From DASZIT01 sp963819695 (GTDB lineage Bacteria; Actinomycetota; Acidimicrobiia; Acidimicrobiales; RAAP-2), in NCBI GenBank assembly GCA_963819695.1, contig CAWFXD010000001.1, forward strand, positions 2,232,001-2,296,000: a stretch of DNA of 64,000 nt. Reading direction: 5' to 3'. Positions 1 to 10,227 of this stretch are shown here, piece after piece. The first letter of the stretch is position 1, and each line of letters starts with the position of its first letter. Made by a program: the position numbers and the translations under genes. Under the pieces are notes generated by a model that was not told the DNA's origin, did no database searches, and was given only the letters and a program-made list of their open reading frames with translations.

Positions 1-154
1 GGAACGGCAGAGTGGCGCTCAGGAACACCATGATCAGGCTGACGCCCAACCACAGCATCCCGGTGTGCTCGCTGAGCCGATGCTGGCGGATGGCCCGCAC
101 CGAGAGGGCCAGAAATCCGATGCTGACCGCCAGTGACAGGGCAAACAGCCTCAT
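1..154 (-). CDS. DUF2304 family membrane protein (partial, runs off the window)
   Basis: Reverse-strand reading from the ATG at 154 gives a hydrophobic start (MRLFALSLAVSIGFLALSV), a short basic loop (RAIRQHRLSEHTG) and a second hydrophobic segment beginning MLWLGVSLIMVF. Two membrane segments around a basic loop, next to a GT2 glycosyltransferase, is the usual form and setting of DUF2304 proteins, small membrane partners of polyprenyl-phosphate glycosyltransferases. Its start overlaps the stop of the upstream glycosyltransferase in an ATGA, so the pair is probably translationally coupled. Only about 51 residues are in the window. The family call rests on this pattern and the neighbour. Confidence 0.6.
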   Translation of the reverse strand, partial: MRLFALSLAVSIGFLALSVRAIRQHRLSEHTGMLWLGVSLIMVFLSATLPF

Positions 155-903
155 GCCACACTCCGGCGTTGGGCGCCGTCGACCAGCAGGTCGACGACCA
201 CCCGCATCATGTAATACGCCGATCCGAGGCCGGCGATGCTTGACCGGCCGTGCCGGCGTGGCTCCATCTGCACCGGGACTTCGGCGACCGTCAATCCGGA
301 ATGACAGGCCAACACGATGGTCCCGACTTCGGGAAAGTCGGTGGGGTAGCTGGCCGCGAACAGTTCGATCCCCCGGCGGCCCACCGCCCGGAAGCCGGAG
401 GTGGTATCGGTGAACGATCCCCCGGTCTTCCAGCGAACCAGCACCGCCAGTACCCGCATCCCGAATCGGCGGCCGGTGGGAGAATCGAACGCCCCCCGGC
501 CGAGCCACCGAGACCCGATCGTCACATCTGCCGTCCCGTCGAACAGCGGCTCCAGGAGGCGGGGGGCTTCGGCGGGGTCGTGTTGTCCATCGCCGTCGAT
601 CTGCATGGCAAATTCGAATCCATGCCGCAGGGCGTACTGGTAGCCGGTCTGGACCGCACCGCCGATTCCGAGGTTGATGGGCAGCGACACCACCGCCGCC
701 CCTGCCAGGTACGCCTGCATGCCGGTGTCGTCAGTGGAGCCGTCGTCCACCACCACCACGTGAGCATGTGGCAACGACGCGTAGATCATCCGTACGACGT
801 CGAACACCGATCTTCCCTCGTTGAAAGCCGGAACGACGACACACAGGCGATGCTGTTTGCTCACCGGGTCGGCATCACCGCTTAGGGCATTCATCGCCAC
901 CAT
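151..903 (-). CDS. GT2 family glycosyltransferase (polyprenyl-phosphate sugar synthase type)
   Basis: This 250-residue single-domain GT-A glycosyltransferase resembles dolichyl/polyprenyl-phosphate mannose or glucose synthases. The N-terminal strand motif VVVPAFNEG is at residues 22-30, the nucleotide-sugar motif DDGSTDDT at 53-60, and the metal-binding motif QIDGDGQHDP near 101-110. There is no C-terminal membrane domain, so a separate membrane partner is expected; the coupled DUF2304 gene downstream (ATGA overlap) fits that role. The likely task is charging a lipid carrier with a hexose for cell-envelope glycan. An internal Met four codons in is an equally good start. The sugar specificity cannot be read from the sequence. 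Confidence 0.85.
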   Translation of the reverse strand: MVAMNALSGDADPVSKQHRLCVVVPAFNEGRSVFDVVRMIYASLPHAHVVVVDDGSTDDTGMQAYLAGAAVVSLPINLGIGGAVQTGYQYALRHGFEFAMQIDGDGQHDPAEAPRLLEPLFDGTADVTIGSRWLGRGAFDSPTGRRFGMRVLAVLVRWKTGGSFTDTTSGFRAVGRRGIELFAASYPTDFPEVGTIVLACHSGLTVAEVPVQMEPRRHGRSSIAGLGSAYYMMRVVVDLLVDGAQRRSVA

Positions 904-1132
904 GCCATTGGGGTACTGCGAACCCGTGCCGAGCCGAGCGAGATCTTGCGATGGGACCCCGGACGGTCGGCATCAAATCCCCCCTCCCGTGGCAACCGCA
1001 TTGGGCGAGACTAGCCTTCCGGCGATTTGAGGACGCGTTTCCTCCGGTCCCGGTCGGAACGGCGGACCCGACCGGTTGGAGCGGCCGTCGAGGACGGTGC
1101 CTCGGGCAGATCCGAGCCGGGTCCGAGCCGGT

Positions 1133-1759
1133 TCAGGACCGTTTGAGCCAGGTGGTGAGGAACTCGGTCCGCCGGTTCGCCCACTCCTCGGCGGTGATGG
1201 CGTAGCGGATGTGGTCCTCCCACTCCCCGTTGATCTCGAGGTAACCGAGGGCGACACCTTCCACCCGGAGTCCCAGCTTCTCGACCACCCGCCGGCTCGC
1301 CCGGTTGCGGGGGATGATCGCCACCTCGATCCGGTGAAGGCTGAGGGACTCGAATGCGTACTGCAGCGCGATGACCACCGCCTCGGGGATCAGGCCCAGG
1401 CCGGCGAGGTCCTGGTCGATCCAGTACCCGACCGATCCGTTCTGGAACGGGCCCCGCTGGATGGAGGAGAGGGTGATCTCGCCGGCGAACCGCCCCTCGA
1501 CGAAGATGCCGAAGCCATACCCGGTTCCGAGCTGGCGCTCCCGCTCACGCATGAGACAGCGGCTGGCGAAGCTGGCGGCGTCCTCCGGCGCCAGGGGCGC
1601 ACCTTTGGGCCTCGGCTCCCAGGGGATCAGCCACGAACGGCACCGGTCCCGCACTTCGTACCAGGCCTCGTAGTCCTTCTCGACCAGGGTGGCCAACCGC
1701 ACCCTCCAACCCGGAAGTTCGAGGGATCGCACCGGTTGCGCAGACGCGCGCGGGCTCAC
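1133..1759 (-). CDS. GNAT family N-acetyltransferase, RimJ/RimL type
   Basis: This 208-residue protein follows the RimJ/RimL acetyltransferase plan throughout. The beta4 segment GSVGYWIDQDLAGLG near residues 108-122 leads into the acetyl-CoA pyrophosphate-binding helix. It is followed by LHRIEVAIIPRNRAS (141-155) and RRVVEKLGLRVEG (156-168), the family's typical substrate and CoA-side elements. Such enzymes acetylate protein N-termini or small amines and antibiotics; the substrate here is unknown. The start is GTG. It is divergent from the YfhO-like gene with about 200 bp between them, and convergent with nothing, so it appears monocistronic. Confidence 0.85.
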   Translation of the reverse strand: MSPRASAQPVRSLELPGWRVRLATLVEKDYEAWYEVRDRCRSWLIPWEPRPKGAPLAPEDAASFASRCLMRERERQLGTGYGFGIFVEGRFAGEITLSSIQRGPFQNGSVGYWIDQDLAGLGLIPEAVVIALQYAFESLSLHRIEVAIIPRNRASRRVVEKLGLRVEGVALGYLEINGEWEDHIRYAITAEEWANRRTEFLTTWLKRS

Positions 1760-1959
1760 GGTTCGGCCGGCCCGAACCCGGCTATCCCGATCTGCACCGC
1801 GGTCATCGGCTGTCCGCCGGGAACCGGGACGGCATTCCCGGGACGCCTGTGTCCGTGTTCAAACAACACCACCGGCGCATCGTAGGCCGATACGCTGTGC
1901 CCCACGCCAAACCCGGTAGCGAGAATCATTGCCCGGGTCACCGGAGACGAACAGACGGC

Positions 1960-4597
1960 ATGCCAGCAGAGAACACGACTCCGGTACTCGGCTCCGCCCG
2001 GCTGTGGCTCCTCCAACACGTCAATCGGCGATCGCACGAGATCTTCCCGCTCGTCTGCATCTTCGTCGCCGTCCTGCTCGCCAATCTTCCCGGCCTGCTG
2101 CACCTGGTCACCAGCAACCCCCAGGCCGTCGACGCCTATCTGGGCCCGGGCAAGAGCGCCTGGCTGCCCGGCCGTCCCTACATCGATCCCAATTCGGGCT
2201 TCACCACCCAGGCGCTGGGTCACCTGGTCGCCCTCGACTGGCTCCATGGTCACATCCCGTGGTGGAACCCCTACGAAGGCATCGGGTCGCCGCTGGCCGG
2301 CGAGATGCAGAGCGGGGCGTTCTTCCTCCCCACCGTCCTGCTGCTGTTTCACCAGGGGATGCTCTACCTCCAGATCCTCCTCGAGACGGCCACCGGGTGG
2401 GCGACCTATTGGCTGATTCGAAGGTTGGGGGTGGGGCGGACGTTCTCGATCGCCGGGGGTGTCGCCTTCGGATTGTGTGGTTCGTACGCCTGGTTGACCC
2501 ACGCACCCGTCCGACCCATCCTCCTGCTTCCGTTGTCGTTGTTCGGGGTCGAACGGGCGTTGACCGCCGCCCGGGAAGGACGGCGGGGCGGTTGGCGGTT
2601 GCTCGGCGTCGCCCTCGCCTTGTCGATTCTGGCCGGCTTCCCCGAGACCACCTTCATCGACGGGATCTTCGTGGCGTGGTGGGCGGTGATCCGGATGTCC
2701 GGACCCGGGCGGGACTGCTGGCGGCCCATGGTGGCCAAGCTCGGCACCGGCCTGCTGGTCGGAATCGCCTTGGCCGCCCCGTTGCTGGTGGCATTTCTCA
2801 CCTTCTTGCCCCACGCCAACCTCGGCGGCCACGGGCCCGTCGAAGCCCACGCCTCGCTTCCCCCGGCCGGGCTTTCCCAACTCGTCCTTCCTTATTCATT
2901 CGGACCGATCTTCGGCTTTCGGGGAGGCGGGATCACCGCGGGAAACGTCGACGGCATCACCGCCTTGTGGGGCAGCGTCGGCGGGTACCTGACGGTGACA
3001 TTGATCGCCGCCGGCCTCGTCGGCCTGGTCGGCCGGCGAAACCGGAGACTGAGGATCGGGCTCGGCCTGTGGGTGCTGCTCTGCCTTCTCCGTACCTTTG
3101 GCTTCGGACCGGTGGTGTACCTGATGGCGGCGGTGCCCGGCATCAACTCCACCGCCTTCTATCGCTATGCGGACGCATCCTGGGAGCTGGCCATCGTCAT
3201 CCTGGCCGTCCTGGGGATGGACGACATCGCCCGGCGCGTCACCCCGCGCCGGGTGCTGGTGAGGAGCGCGTCTGCTCACCACCGGGTTGGTGGCCTGGGC
3301 GGGAGTCGCGGCGTGGACGGTGATGGGCAGGGCCAAGACGACCACCACCGGCCACCACGGGAGCGGCGATCCGTACATCATCGCCAGCTGGGTCCTCGCC
3401 GGGGTCGTCCTCACCGGGCTGATGATCGGCGGCTGGAGGTCGGCCCGCAACTCCGGTTCAGACCTCAGCCGGCGCACCCGGCAGATCAAGCGGCGGGGAC
3501 GGATCCTCGCGGCCGCGGCAATCTGCGCGGAGTCCGTCCTGTTGCTCGGCTTCACCTACGGGTCGGCACCCCCGCCGGCGCAGATGCAGCTGGGTTCGGT
3601 GGCCTGGCTGCAGGACCATCTGGGTACCTACCGGTTCGCAACCCTGGGCCCGATTCAGCCCAACTACGGCTCCTACTTCGGTATCACCCAAGCCAACACC
3701 ACCGACTTGCCGATTTCGAGCGACTGGGTCATCTACGTCAACTCCATGCTGGATACCAACTCCCCGACTCTCATCTTCACCGGCGCCGCCACCGTCGACC
3801 CCCAGGCGGAATCACCGGCGGATGAATTCACTTCGCACCTGGCCAACTTCGAAGCCATCGGCGTGCGTTACATCGTCACCAACGCCAACGGCCTCGACGT
3901 CCTGGGCTCCCGCTTTCCCACCCCGGGCACCGCCCCCTGGCCCAGAGGACCACGGGTCGTCTACCGCGACCGCTTCGCCGAGATCTGGCAGCTCCCCTCT
4001 CCCGCGCCGCTGTTCTCCCTCCTGCCCGCCTCCCCCAGGAATTCGGTGGACACCTCGTTCGTCGGAGCCGGATGTTCGGTGACCGGTGACGGGCCGGATC
4101 AGGCCACGGTGACCTGCACCCGTCCCTCCGTGCTCCTGAGGCAGGTGGCCGACATCCCCGGCTGGTCGGCGAGCGTCAACGGAAAACCGGTCTCGGTGCA
4201 GAAGGACCCGTTCGGGTCCCACGGGCTGTTCCAGGAACTACCGGTACCCGCCGGTACCTCCACGGTGCAGTTCACCTTCCTTCCCCCCTACGAGTTCCCC
4301 GCCTTCGCCGCCGCCTTCCTCGCCCTGGTCGCCATCCTCGGATCCTTCCTCCTCACGCCGGAACGCCTCCGGCGGCTCCGGCGTCTCCGCTGGCGACCGG
4401 CCGGGCCGCGGGGAGAGCCGTCGAGAGCTTGGCGACGGCGACCGGTGGCCGGCCCGCCGAGACATCGGGTCAGTGCGCCACCCCGGCGGCGACCGACCGG
4501 GCCGCCCAGACACCGGGTCCGCGGGCGGCCGCCACGGGGCGGCGGCGCCTCACCCGACGCACCCCGCGGACCCCATCCCCCAACCGACGCGGCTTGA
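1960..4597 (+). CDS. YfhO-type multi-pass membrane glycosyltransferase-like protein, one frameshift
   Basis: Two overlapping frames together make one protein of about 880 residues. The first frame, from the ATG at 1960, gives a basic N-terminus and many hydrophobic segments typical of PF09586 (YfhO), including a motif near TGWATYWLIRRLG. The second frame continues with further membrane spans and a soluble region. It ends with the family's C-terminal module: DIPGWSASVNGKPV, a beta-rich stretch, and a last hydrophobic helix before an Arg-rich tail. The switch lies between 3263 and about 3290, because a TGA at 3260 closes the second frame upstream. I infer a single-base sequencing error or a recent mutation. 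YfhO proteins act in glycosylation of cell-wall polymers, which suits the flanking glycosyltransferases. Confidence 0.8.
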
Positions 4598-4618
4598 CCT
4601 CGAAAGCGGGCGCCCGGC

Positions 4619-6514
4619 TCAGGACGGGTCGGGCACCGTCTCCATCAGTCCACCCACCAACGACAGCCATGCTTCGTCTTCATCGGGTGGGCGCAAGGGG
4701 CAGAAGGGCTCGAGCCGGCCCAGGTTGCGATTGTAGAAGGGGTCGTCGATCTTCAGCGCCTCGAACCAGCGGGCCAGAAACACCTGATAGTCGTGCTGGT
4801 AGCCGGAGAGCCCGCGGCTGACCGATTCGTAGTGGATCAACCTGGCGTGGGGCGTATAGAGGATCCGGTAGCCCGCCTGCCGCATCCGGATACAGAAGTC
4901 CACGTCGTTGAAGCCGACCGCATACGACTCGTCGAACCCCTGGAGCTCTTCGAACACCTGTCGGCGAACCAACATGCAGGCGGCGGTCACTGCGCTGTAT
5001 TCCTTGACGATGAGATCCCAACCGAAGTACCCCATCTCGCCTTCGGGCATGCCGGCAAACAGATGCCCGGCAATGCCCCCCAGTCCGAGCACCACCCCGG
5101 CGTGCTGAAGACTTCCGTCCGGATACAGCAGCCGGGCGCCCACCGCACCGACCTCGGGCCGCTGGCCCAATTCGACCAGGGCATGCAGCCATCCTTCCGA
5201 AGCTGCCTCGATGTCGTTGTTGAGGAACAGCAACATGTCGGTGTCGCAGGTCTTGGCGGCAAAGTTGTTGATGGCCGACCAGTTGAAGGGGCCGGGATAC
5301 TCCAGCACCCGGGTCGCCGGCCGCGCCTCCAGCTGCTGGCGGAGGGCTTGGGTCTCCGGCTCGGTGCTGCCGTTGTCGATGAGCACGACCTCACTGATGG
5401 GGTAACCGGGTGCACGGTCCAAGGAGGCGAGGCAGGCCACGGTCAGGGCGGCTTGGTCCCGGAACGGCATGATGATACTGACGGTCGGCGATCCGTCGAC
5501 GCGACGCCGCACGTGGTACGCCCCCTGGAAGGGCCCGCCGTCCACCGCGCCGTTGATGCCCTGTCGAACCACCGCGTCCTCCACCGCCCGTCGGCTGGCC
5601 AGGTGGGCCCACGGCTTGGCCTCGGAATCACCGGCCGCCGAGCCCGCCACCACTCGCCAGTGGTAGAGGACTCTCGGAATGTGCACGATCCTTCGGGCCT
5701 GCTCGGTGGCCCGCAGCATCAGGTCGTAGTCCTGGCTGCCGTCGAACTCGGGTCGGAACCCGCCGATCCGTCGGATCAGCTCATGTCGGATGGCGGTGAC
5801 GTGTCCGAGGTAGGGGAACGACAACAGCATGTCGGGATCCCAATCCGGCTTGAAATGCGGCTGGCAGGGGCGATCCAGCTCGTCGAGCTTGTCCTCGTCG
5901 GTGTAGATGACGTCAACATCGGCCTCGGCCAGCACCACCGCGGCGATCTCGGCCAACGCCTCGGGGTCGAGCATGTCGTCATGGTCGAGGAGGACGACGA
6001 ATTCGCCGGTCGCCGCGGCCAGTGCCTTGTTGGTGGCCCGGGAGATGCCCCCGTTCTCCTCGAGGGCCATCGCCCGGATACGGGCGTCTCCCGCCGCCAT
6101 TTCGTTCATGACCGCGGTCAACTCCGGGTCTCCGGAACCGTCGTCGCAGAGGCAGAGCTCCCAGTTCTGGTAGGTCTGGCTGATCACCGACTGGACCGCC
6201 TCGCGGAAGTACCAGAGCGAGGGCCGGTAGACCGGGACGACCAGGCTCAGCAGTGGCCCGTCGGTGGGAAGCTGGCGGAGGTCGGTGCTCTCCTCCCGCT
6301 GCACATGTTGCAGGTGGATCCAGTGCCAGTAGGCCGGGGGAAACAGGGCGGCATGGAGGCCCCAGGGCTCGGCGGCTCTGGCCATCAGGTCGGGAATCGG
6401 GGACGACTCGGCATATTTTTCGGACATCCACCCAAGGGCAGCCACGGTTTCACCATCCACCGACGTCGATTCTGGCACGTGGCCCTGGGGTGGGTGACGG
6501 TCGGAAGTCGGCAT
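4619..6514 (-). CDS. Two-domain GT2 glycosyltransferase (rhamnosyl/galactosyltransferase-like)
   Basis: The 631 residues hold two GT-A domains in tandem. Domain one starts near residue 88 (SLVVPVYRP) and has CDDGSGDPE and the acidic metal site LLDHDDMLDPEAL. It also has the acceptor-side FDGSQDYDLMLRA typical of GT2 enzymes. Domain two starts near residue 345 (SIIMPFRDQ) with IDNGSTEPETQ and LFLNNDIEA. It closes with FNDVDFCIRMRQAGYRILY and the ARLIHYES motif seen in O-antigen and galactan-type glycosyltransferases. No membrane segment is visible, so it should be cytosolic or peripheral. It probably adds two linked sugars to a lipid-bound glycan. It converges on the YfhO-like gene with only 21 bp between stops. 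Confidence 0.88.
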   Translation of the reverse strand: MPTSDRHPPQGHVPESTSVDGETVAALGWMSEKYAESSPIPDLMARAAEPWGLHAALFPPAYWHWIHLQHVQREESTDLRQLPTDGPLLSLVVPVYRPSLWYFREAVQSVISQTYQNWELCLCDDGSGDPELTAVMNEMAAGDARIRAMALEENGGISRATNKALAAATGEFVVLLDHDDMLDPEALAEIAAVVLAEADVDVIYTDEDKLDELDRPCQPHFKPDWDPDMLLSFPYLGHVTAIRHELIRRIGGFRPEFDGSQDYDLMLRATEQARRIVHIPRVLYHWRVVAGSAAGDSEAKPWAHLASRRAVEDAVVRQGINGAVDGGPFQGAYHVRRRVDGSPTVSIIMPFRDQAALTVACLASLDRAPGYPISEVVLIDNGSTEPETQALRQQLEARPATRVLEYPGPFNWSAINNFAAKTCDTDMLLFLNNDIEAASEGWLHALVELGQRPEVGAVGARLLYPDGSLQHAGVVLGLGGIAGHLFAGMPEGEMGYFGWDLIVKEYSAVTAACMLVRRQVFEELQGFDESYAVGFNDVDFCIRMRQAGYRILYTPHARLIHYESVSRGLSGYQHDYQVFLARWFEALKIDDPFYNRNLGRLEPFCPLRPPDEDEAWLSLVGGLMETVPDPS

Positions 6515-6832
6515 GGCATTGGTTGGCTCACCGCGAAGGGATCGAATCGTCGGCCGCCGTCCCGACCGGGCCCGAGGCTACCACGAAGCCCTCGGCACCC
6601 ATGCCTCCGAGGCAGTCGATTTTGGCTCCCGCCAGCCCCACCTGGGCCGTTCCCGGCTGGACCCGCCACCCCGGGGATCAGCGGAGGATAGGGCCAATTA
6701 CGGGTACAATCCGCGGGTCGATCGGGTGGCGAGGGAGCGTGTCGTCGCTCGGGTCCACCGGCGGCGGACTGCGACAATACCCGAACGCCCGGTGAAGACC
6801 ACGCGTGTTGACAGAGAAAGGAGGATCGCATC
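6515..6832. other. Intergenic region, 318 bp, divergent promoters expected
   Basis: No credible coding frame is present. Genes diverge from both ends, so promoters for both strands are expected. On the plus strand a TACAAT hexamer at 6705-6710 is a possible -10 box. A strong Shine-Dalgarno sequence, AAAGGAGGA, lies at 6818-6826, a few bases before the GTG at 6833. I see no -35 box, repeat or RNA structure I would defend. Confidence 0.4.
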
Positions 6833-7381
6833 GTGGGAAAACCTGGGCTCGACCCGAACGAGTTTCTCGAGCGTCTGAAAGCAGAACACCAGGTACTCCG
6901 GTGGGAGCCACTGCCCCCGAGTCAACCGAGACCCTCCTCGGGCGGCGAGCAGTCCCGGAGCGGCGGATCGCTCGACTACCTCCACAAGCACTGGGCCCTC
7001 CCCGATTCGTTCCATCCCGAGGATGCCGGGGGTGGCCCCAAGGGCCGCCTGGTCTCCCTGTTCGGTCGCCTGACCTATCGGGTCCTGGGCCGGTACTTCC
7101 GGGAGGAGCGGGAGCTCCTGGGCCACGTCGTCCGTATCAGCGAAGCCCTTGAACGGCGGTGCGACGCCCTGACCCTGCGGGTGGCGGAGTTGAACCTCGA
7201 GATGGTGCGGCGTCAGGTCGCCGAAGCCGAGAATCAGGCCATCCTGGCCGCCTGGCTCCATGCCGAGTCGCCCCGCACCACGAGCGGCGTCACCTCGATC
7301 TCGTCCACCCTGGCTCAGCGCAACAAGGCGGCGGCCGCCGCGCTGGCGGCGGCCAAAGAGGACGGCGACCGCGCCCGATGA
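6833..7381 (+). CDS. Hypothetical protein with coiled-coil region, in the glycan cluster
   Basis: I do not recognise this 182-residue protein. It has a polar, Pro/Ser/Gly-rich N-terminal third and a central motif LDYLHKHWALP. A long predicted helix (about residues 78-145) follows, with heptad-like hydrophobic spacing in REERELLGHVVRISEALERR and LRVAELNLEMVRRQVAEAE. The tail is Ala/Lys-rich. There is no signal peptide or membrane segment. The start is GTG at 6833, chosen because a near-perfect Shine-Dalgarno sequence sits just upstream. It precedes the GT4-like gene by about 50 bp and is probably co-transcribed. A scaffold or chain-length partner for the glycosyltransferases is possible, but this is only inference from position. 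Confidence 0.7.
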   Translation: MGKPGLDPNEFLERLKAEHQVLRWEPLPPSQPRPSSGGEQSRSGGSLDYLHKHWALPDSFHPEDAGGGPKGRLVSLFGRLTYRVLGRYFREERELLGHVVRISEALERRCDALTLRVAELNLEMVRRQVAEAENQAILAAWLHAESPRTTSGVTSISSTLAQRNKAAAAALAAAKEDGDRAR

Positions 7382-7439
7382 CGCCGGACCCCGCGCCGCC
7401 GCCCTCCTCGGAGCGCCGGACCCGTCCGTGGGCGACGCG

Positions 7440-8695
7440 GTGAACGATCGACCGCTTGTCGCCATCCTCACCACCCACTGGGAATCGAAGTCCGAGGAGG
7501 GTTGGGCGACCCGTCAAGTCGCCGGCGCGCTGGCGTGTGCGGCTGACGTCCATGTGTTCACCCCTGAGGGTGTCTTTCCCGTCCAACGCACCGACAGTGT
7601 GTTCACCGTGCACGAAGTGGCCACGCCGAGTGGCGCCGCCGCCGAGATCCGCCGGGACCTCCTCATCGAGGCCATCTCCGAGACGGGGTCGGGGTTGACC
7701 GATCGATTGCTTCCGGAGCTCGGTCGCCTGCTCGACCGCGACCTGCTGGATTGCTGGGATGGTGTCTCGGACCTCATTTCCGGACTTCACCCGGACATGG
7801 TGGTCATCGCCGGTCATCAACTGGTGGGCGCGGTGGATGCCGTCGACCGGGTGGCTCCCGACCTCCCGGTGGTGCTGCTCGCCCTCGGATCCGACCTGGA
7901 CAGCCTGTCCTTCCCCCATTTCGATCGGGTCTTCGATCGCGCCCAGGCGGTGCTCGCCGTCACCGAGACCGAACGGCTGGCCATCATCGAGCATCACGGG
8001 GGGCTGATCGGGTGCACCGGATCGGGGCCCCGCTGGCCGCCAATCCGAGCGCCCTCAATGAACCCAACACCTGGGTGGGAAAGACCGACTACGTCTTCGT
8101 CCTCACCGACGCCGAGACCCATGCCGACGAGGAAGCCGTCGCGCTCGCCCGGTTGATCCGTATGCGCTTCCCCGAGAACCCGGTCGCCATCTCCGCCACC
8201 GACGCGTTGAGCGTCTGGCATCAGGGGCGGCTGGGGGAAGGGTGGCCGGTGGTGCGATCCAGCGACCTCACCCGCCTGATGGCCTGGGCGCGGGTGGTCG
8301 TCGATCTCCGGCCCGGTCCCCTGTTCGGCCGGCGAGCCGTCGACTCCCTCCTCTACGGCACCCCGGTCATCGTCCCGGGCAACTCCCGGGCCCGGGAACA
8401 CGCCGAGCTGGGAGGCGGCGGCCTGTGGTTCGACACCCCCGGGGAGCTCGTCTGGTGTGTCGAGGCCATGCTGGACCCGGAGATCCGCAGCAGCTTCAGC
8501 GCCCAGGGACGGGCCTACGCCGAAGCCGCCTACGGCTCGACCGATGGGTTCATCCAGCGGGTGCTGATGGCGGCCGGCGACGCCCGTGCCGGGGACGGCG
8601 GGCGCGGCACCGGGGGGTCATGGCCACCGGGTGGGAAACGCGCCATCCCCGGAGCCGATACCGGCGCCCCGGCCAGCCTTTCGATCACCGCCTGA
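7440..8695 (+). CDS. GT4-like glycosyltransferase, one homopolymer frameshift
   Basis: The first frame, from a GTG at 7440 (or 7428), gives a Rossmann-like N-terminal domain with VAILTTHWESKSEEGWATRQ and VVIAGHQLVGAVDAVD. The second frame gives VHRIGAPLAANPSAL, then a C-terminal GT-B domain with LTDAETHADE, VDLRPGPLFGRRAVDSLLYG, TPVIVPGNSRAREHAELGGG and a closing helix. These are the donor-binding pieces of group 1 (GT4) glycosyltransferases. Restoring one G in the six-G run near 7,997-8,003 joins the frames exactly (HHGGADRVHRIGAP), so this is probably a sequencing deletion. The joined protein is about 418 residues. Its acceptor and sugar donor are unknown. Confidence 0.8.
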
Positions 8696-8728
8696 CCGAT
8701 CCCTCGCACCCCTCGCCGGGCCCGGGCC

Positions 8729-9659
8729 TCAGCCGCCGAGGAGGCCGGCGACCATGCCGTCGAGGATGTCGGCCTCCGACACCAGGCATTCGCGCAGGCC
8801 GTAGCCGTCCATCACCAGGTGGAGGATCATCGCGCCACCGACGATGATGTCCTCCCGGCCCTTGACCATGCCGGTGCGGGCCAGTCGGGCGCCACGGCCC
8901 TCGGCGGCGAGGGTGCGATACCAGAAGGACACCTCGTCGCCGGTCAGCACCGAGTGGTGCACCCGGTCCCGGTCGTAGGCCTCCAATCCCTGGGCCAGCG
9001 ACGAGAGGGTGCTCACCGTCCCGGCCAGCCCGACCAGCCGGTGGGCGTCCACGGAGGCGGGGGTGGGCGTCGGCGGCCAGGGCCAGGGTCTCGGCCACCA
9101 TGGCCTCGGCGGCCGCCAATTCTTCGGGGCGGGGCGGGTCCGAGACCAGGTAGCGCTCGGAAAGCCGGACACAGCCCATCTGCAACGAGACCACCTCCAG
9201 GTCGCCATCGCCGGGTCCCGAACCGGCCACCAGCTCGGTCGACCCTCCCCCGATGTCGACCACCAGAAACGGCCCGTCGCCGGGGTCGAGGTCGGCGACC
9301 GCGCCGGCCATGGACAGCGCGCCCTCCTCCGTGCCGGTCAGGAGCTCGGGGGTGATCCCGGTCGCCGCGGCGGCGGCCGCCAGGAACACCGAGCCGTTGG
9401 ATGCGTCACGAGCCGCGGATGTCGCCACCATCCGGGCTCGCACCACCCCGAGGCGGGTCATCACCTGTCGGTACTCCGACAGCACCGCCACGCAGCGGTC
9501 GATGGCATCCACCGACAGCTTCCCGGTGGCGTCGACCCCTTCACCCAAGCGGGTGATCCGCATCAATCGCTCGATCGGGCGACCCTTCTCGTCGACCACG
9601 AACAGGCGGGTCGAGTTGGTTCCGCAGTCGATTGCCGCCACCGGCCCGCTGGAGTTCAC
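8729..9659 (-). CDS. ppx: Exopolyphosphatase / GppA phosphatase family, one frameshift
   Basis: The N-terminal frame has the ASKHA-fold phosphate-binding motif VAAIDCGTNSTRL, then RITRLGEGVDATG, ATSAARDASNG and VVDIGGGSTELV, all signatures of Ppx/GppA. The C-terminal frame continues SVDAHRLVGLAGTVSTLSSL and ends near DILDGMVAGLLGG. Dropping one C from the five-C run near 9,057-9,063 joins them, which points to a homopolymer error. The intact protein would be about 310 residues, the short actinobacterial form without the C-terminal HD domain. Such enzymes hydrolyse polyphosphate or pppGpp; which one cannot be told here. It closes the conserved eno-ftsB-DUF501-ppx string, the usual actinobacterial order. 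Confidence 0.88.
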
Positions 9660-9679
9660 CCGGCCTTGCTACCACGCGG

Positions 9680-10227
9680 TCAGGCGGGGTGGAGACCGAT
9701 GCGCAGCGCCGTCCATTCCCCCACCGGGTCGTCGGCCCCGGTCAGCCACCAGGCCAGATGGGCATGGAGGCACTTGACCCCCTGCCGGGTACCCCCGACC
9801 CCTCCCGCGGGTCTCGGGCCCTGGTGGCCCTCGGGAATCAGCGCGTCCCGCTCGGCCGCATAGCGGGCGTGGGCGTCAGCCAGCCGTGCGGCCGGAATCG
9901 CGGCTTCGGCCTGGCGGACCCCGCCCGACGACTCGAGGTTGGCAACCGCCTCCCGCAAGGCCGGGTCCACCAACCAGTACCGGGTGGGCATGGGCGTGCC
10001 GTCGTCCAGGAACGGCGCATTGGCGATGACCGCCGGGACCCCGTTCTCCCCGCGGACCACCACTTCGAAGGCACCCGCCGGGGTTCGGCCCAGCAGTTCG
10101 GCGACCCGGGCGCCGTCGTCGACACCCGTGACGCCGCGGTGGTCGGGTTGGTCGGGTTGGTCGGGTTCGTCGGGTTCGGGTCGGGTTGGTCGGGTGGTGG
10201 GTAGCCGCCCGACGACGCCGAGGTCAT
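9680..10227 (-). CDS. DUF501 family protein with repeat-rich N-terminus and frameshift
   Basis: The body reads DDGARVAELLGRTPAGAFEV, then ENGVPAVIANAPFLDDGTPMPTRYWLVDP, a form matching DUF501 proteins encoded beside ftsB and ppx in actinobacteria. Their function is unknown. The ATG at 10227 overlaps the ftsB stop in an ATGA, which supports that start, but it lies in another frame (MTSASSGGYPPPDQPDPNP). Between the two, about 10,141-10,200, a degenerate 9-nt repeat encoding Asn-Pro-Thr or Asp-Gln-Pro units occurs, and the frame change must fall within or just after it. Slippage in the repeat, in the cell or during sequencing, is the simplest explanation. The protein would be about 180 residues. 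Confidence 0.75.
10141..10200. repeat. Degenerate 9-bp tandem repeat inside the DUF501 gene
   Basis: Units of the form GGTCGGGTT recur about six times with small changes, in the 5' part of the DUF501 coding region. The gene's start frame and its conserved frame meet here. Confidence 0.75.

Noticed and set aside
1756..2880. A 374-codon minus-strand frame over the YfhO-like gene
   Set aside because: It is Gly/Gln/Pro-rich shadow sequence without motifs, opposite a clear membrane protein.
3240..3300. Programmed ribosomal frameshift in the YfhO-like gene
   Set aside because: There is no slippery heptamer with a downstream structure, and similar one-base breaks occur in unrelated genes across the window, which fits sequence error better.
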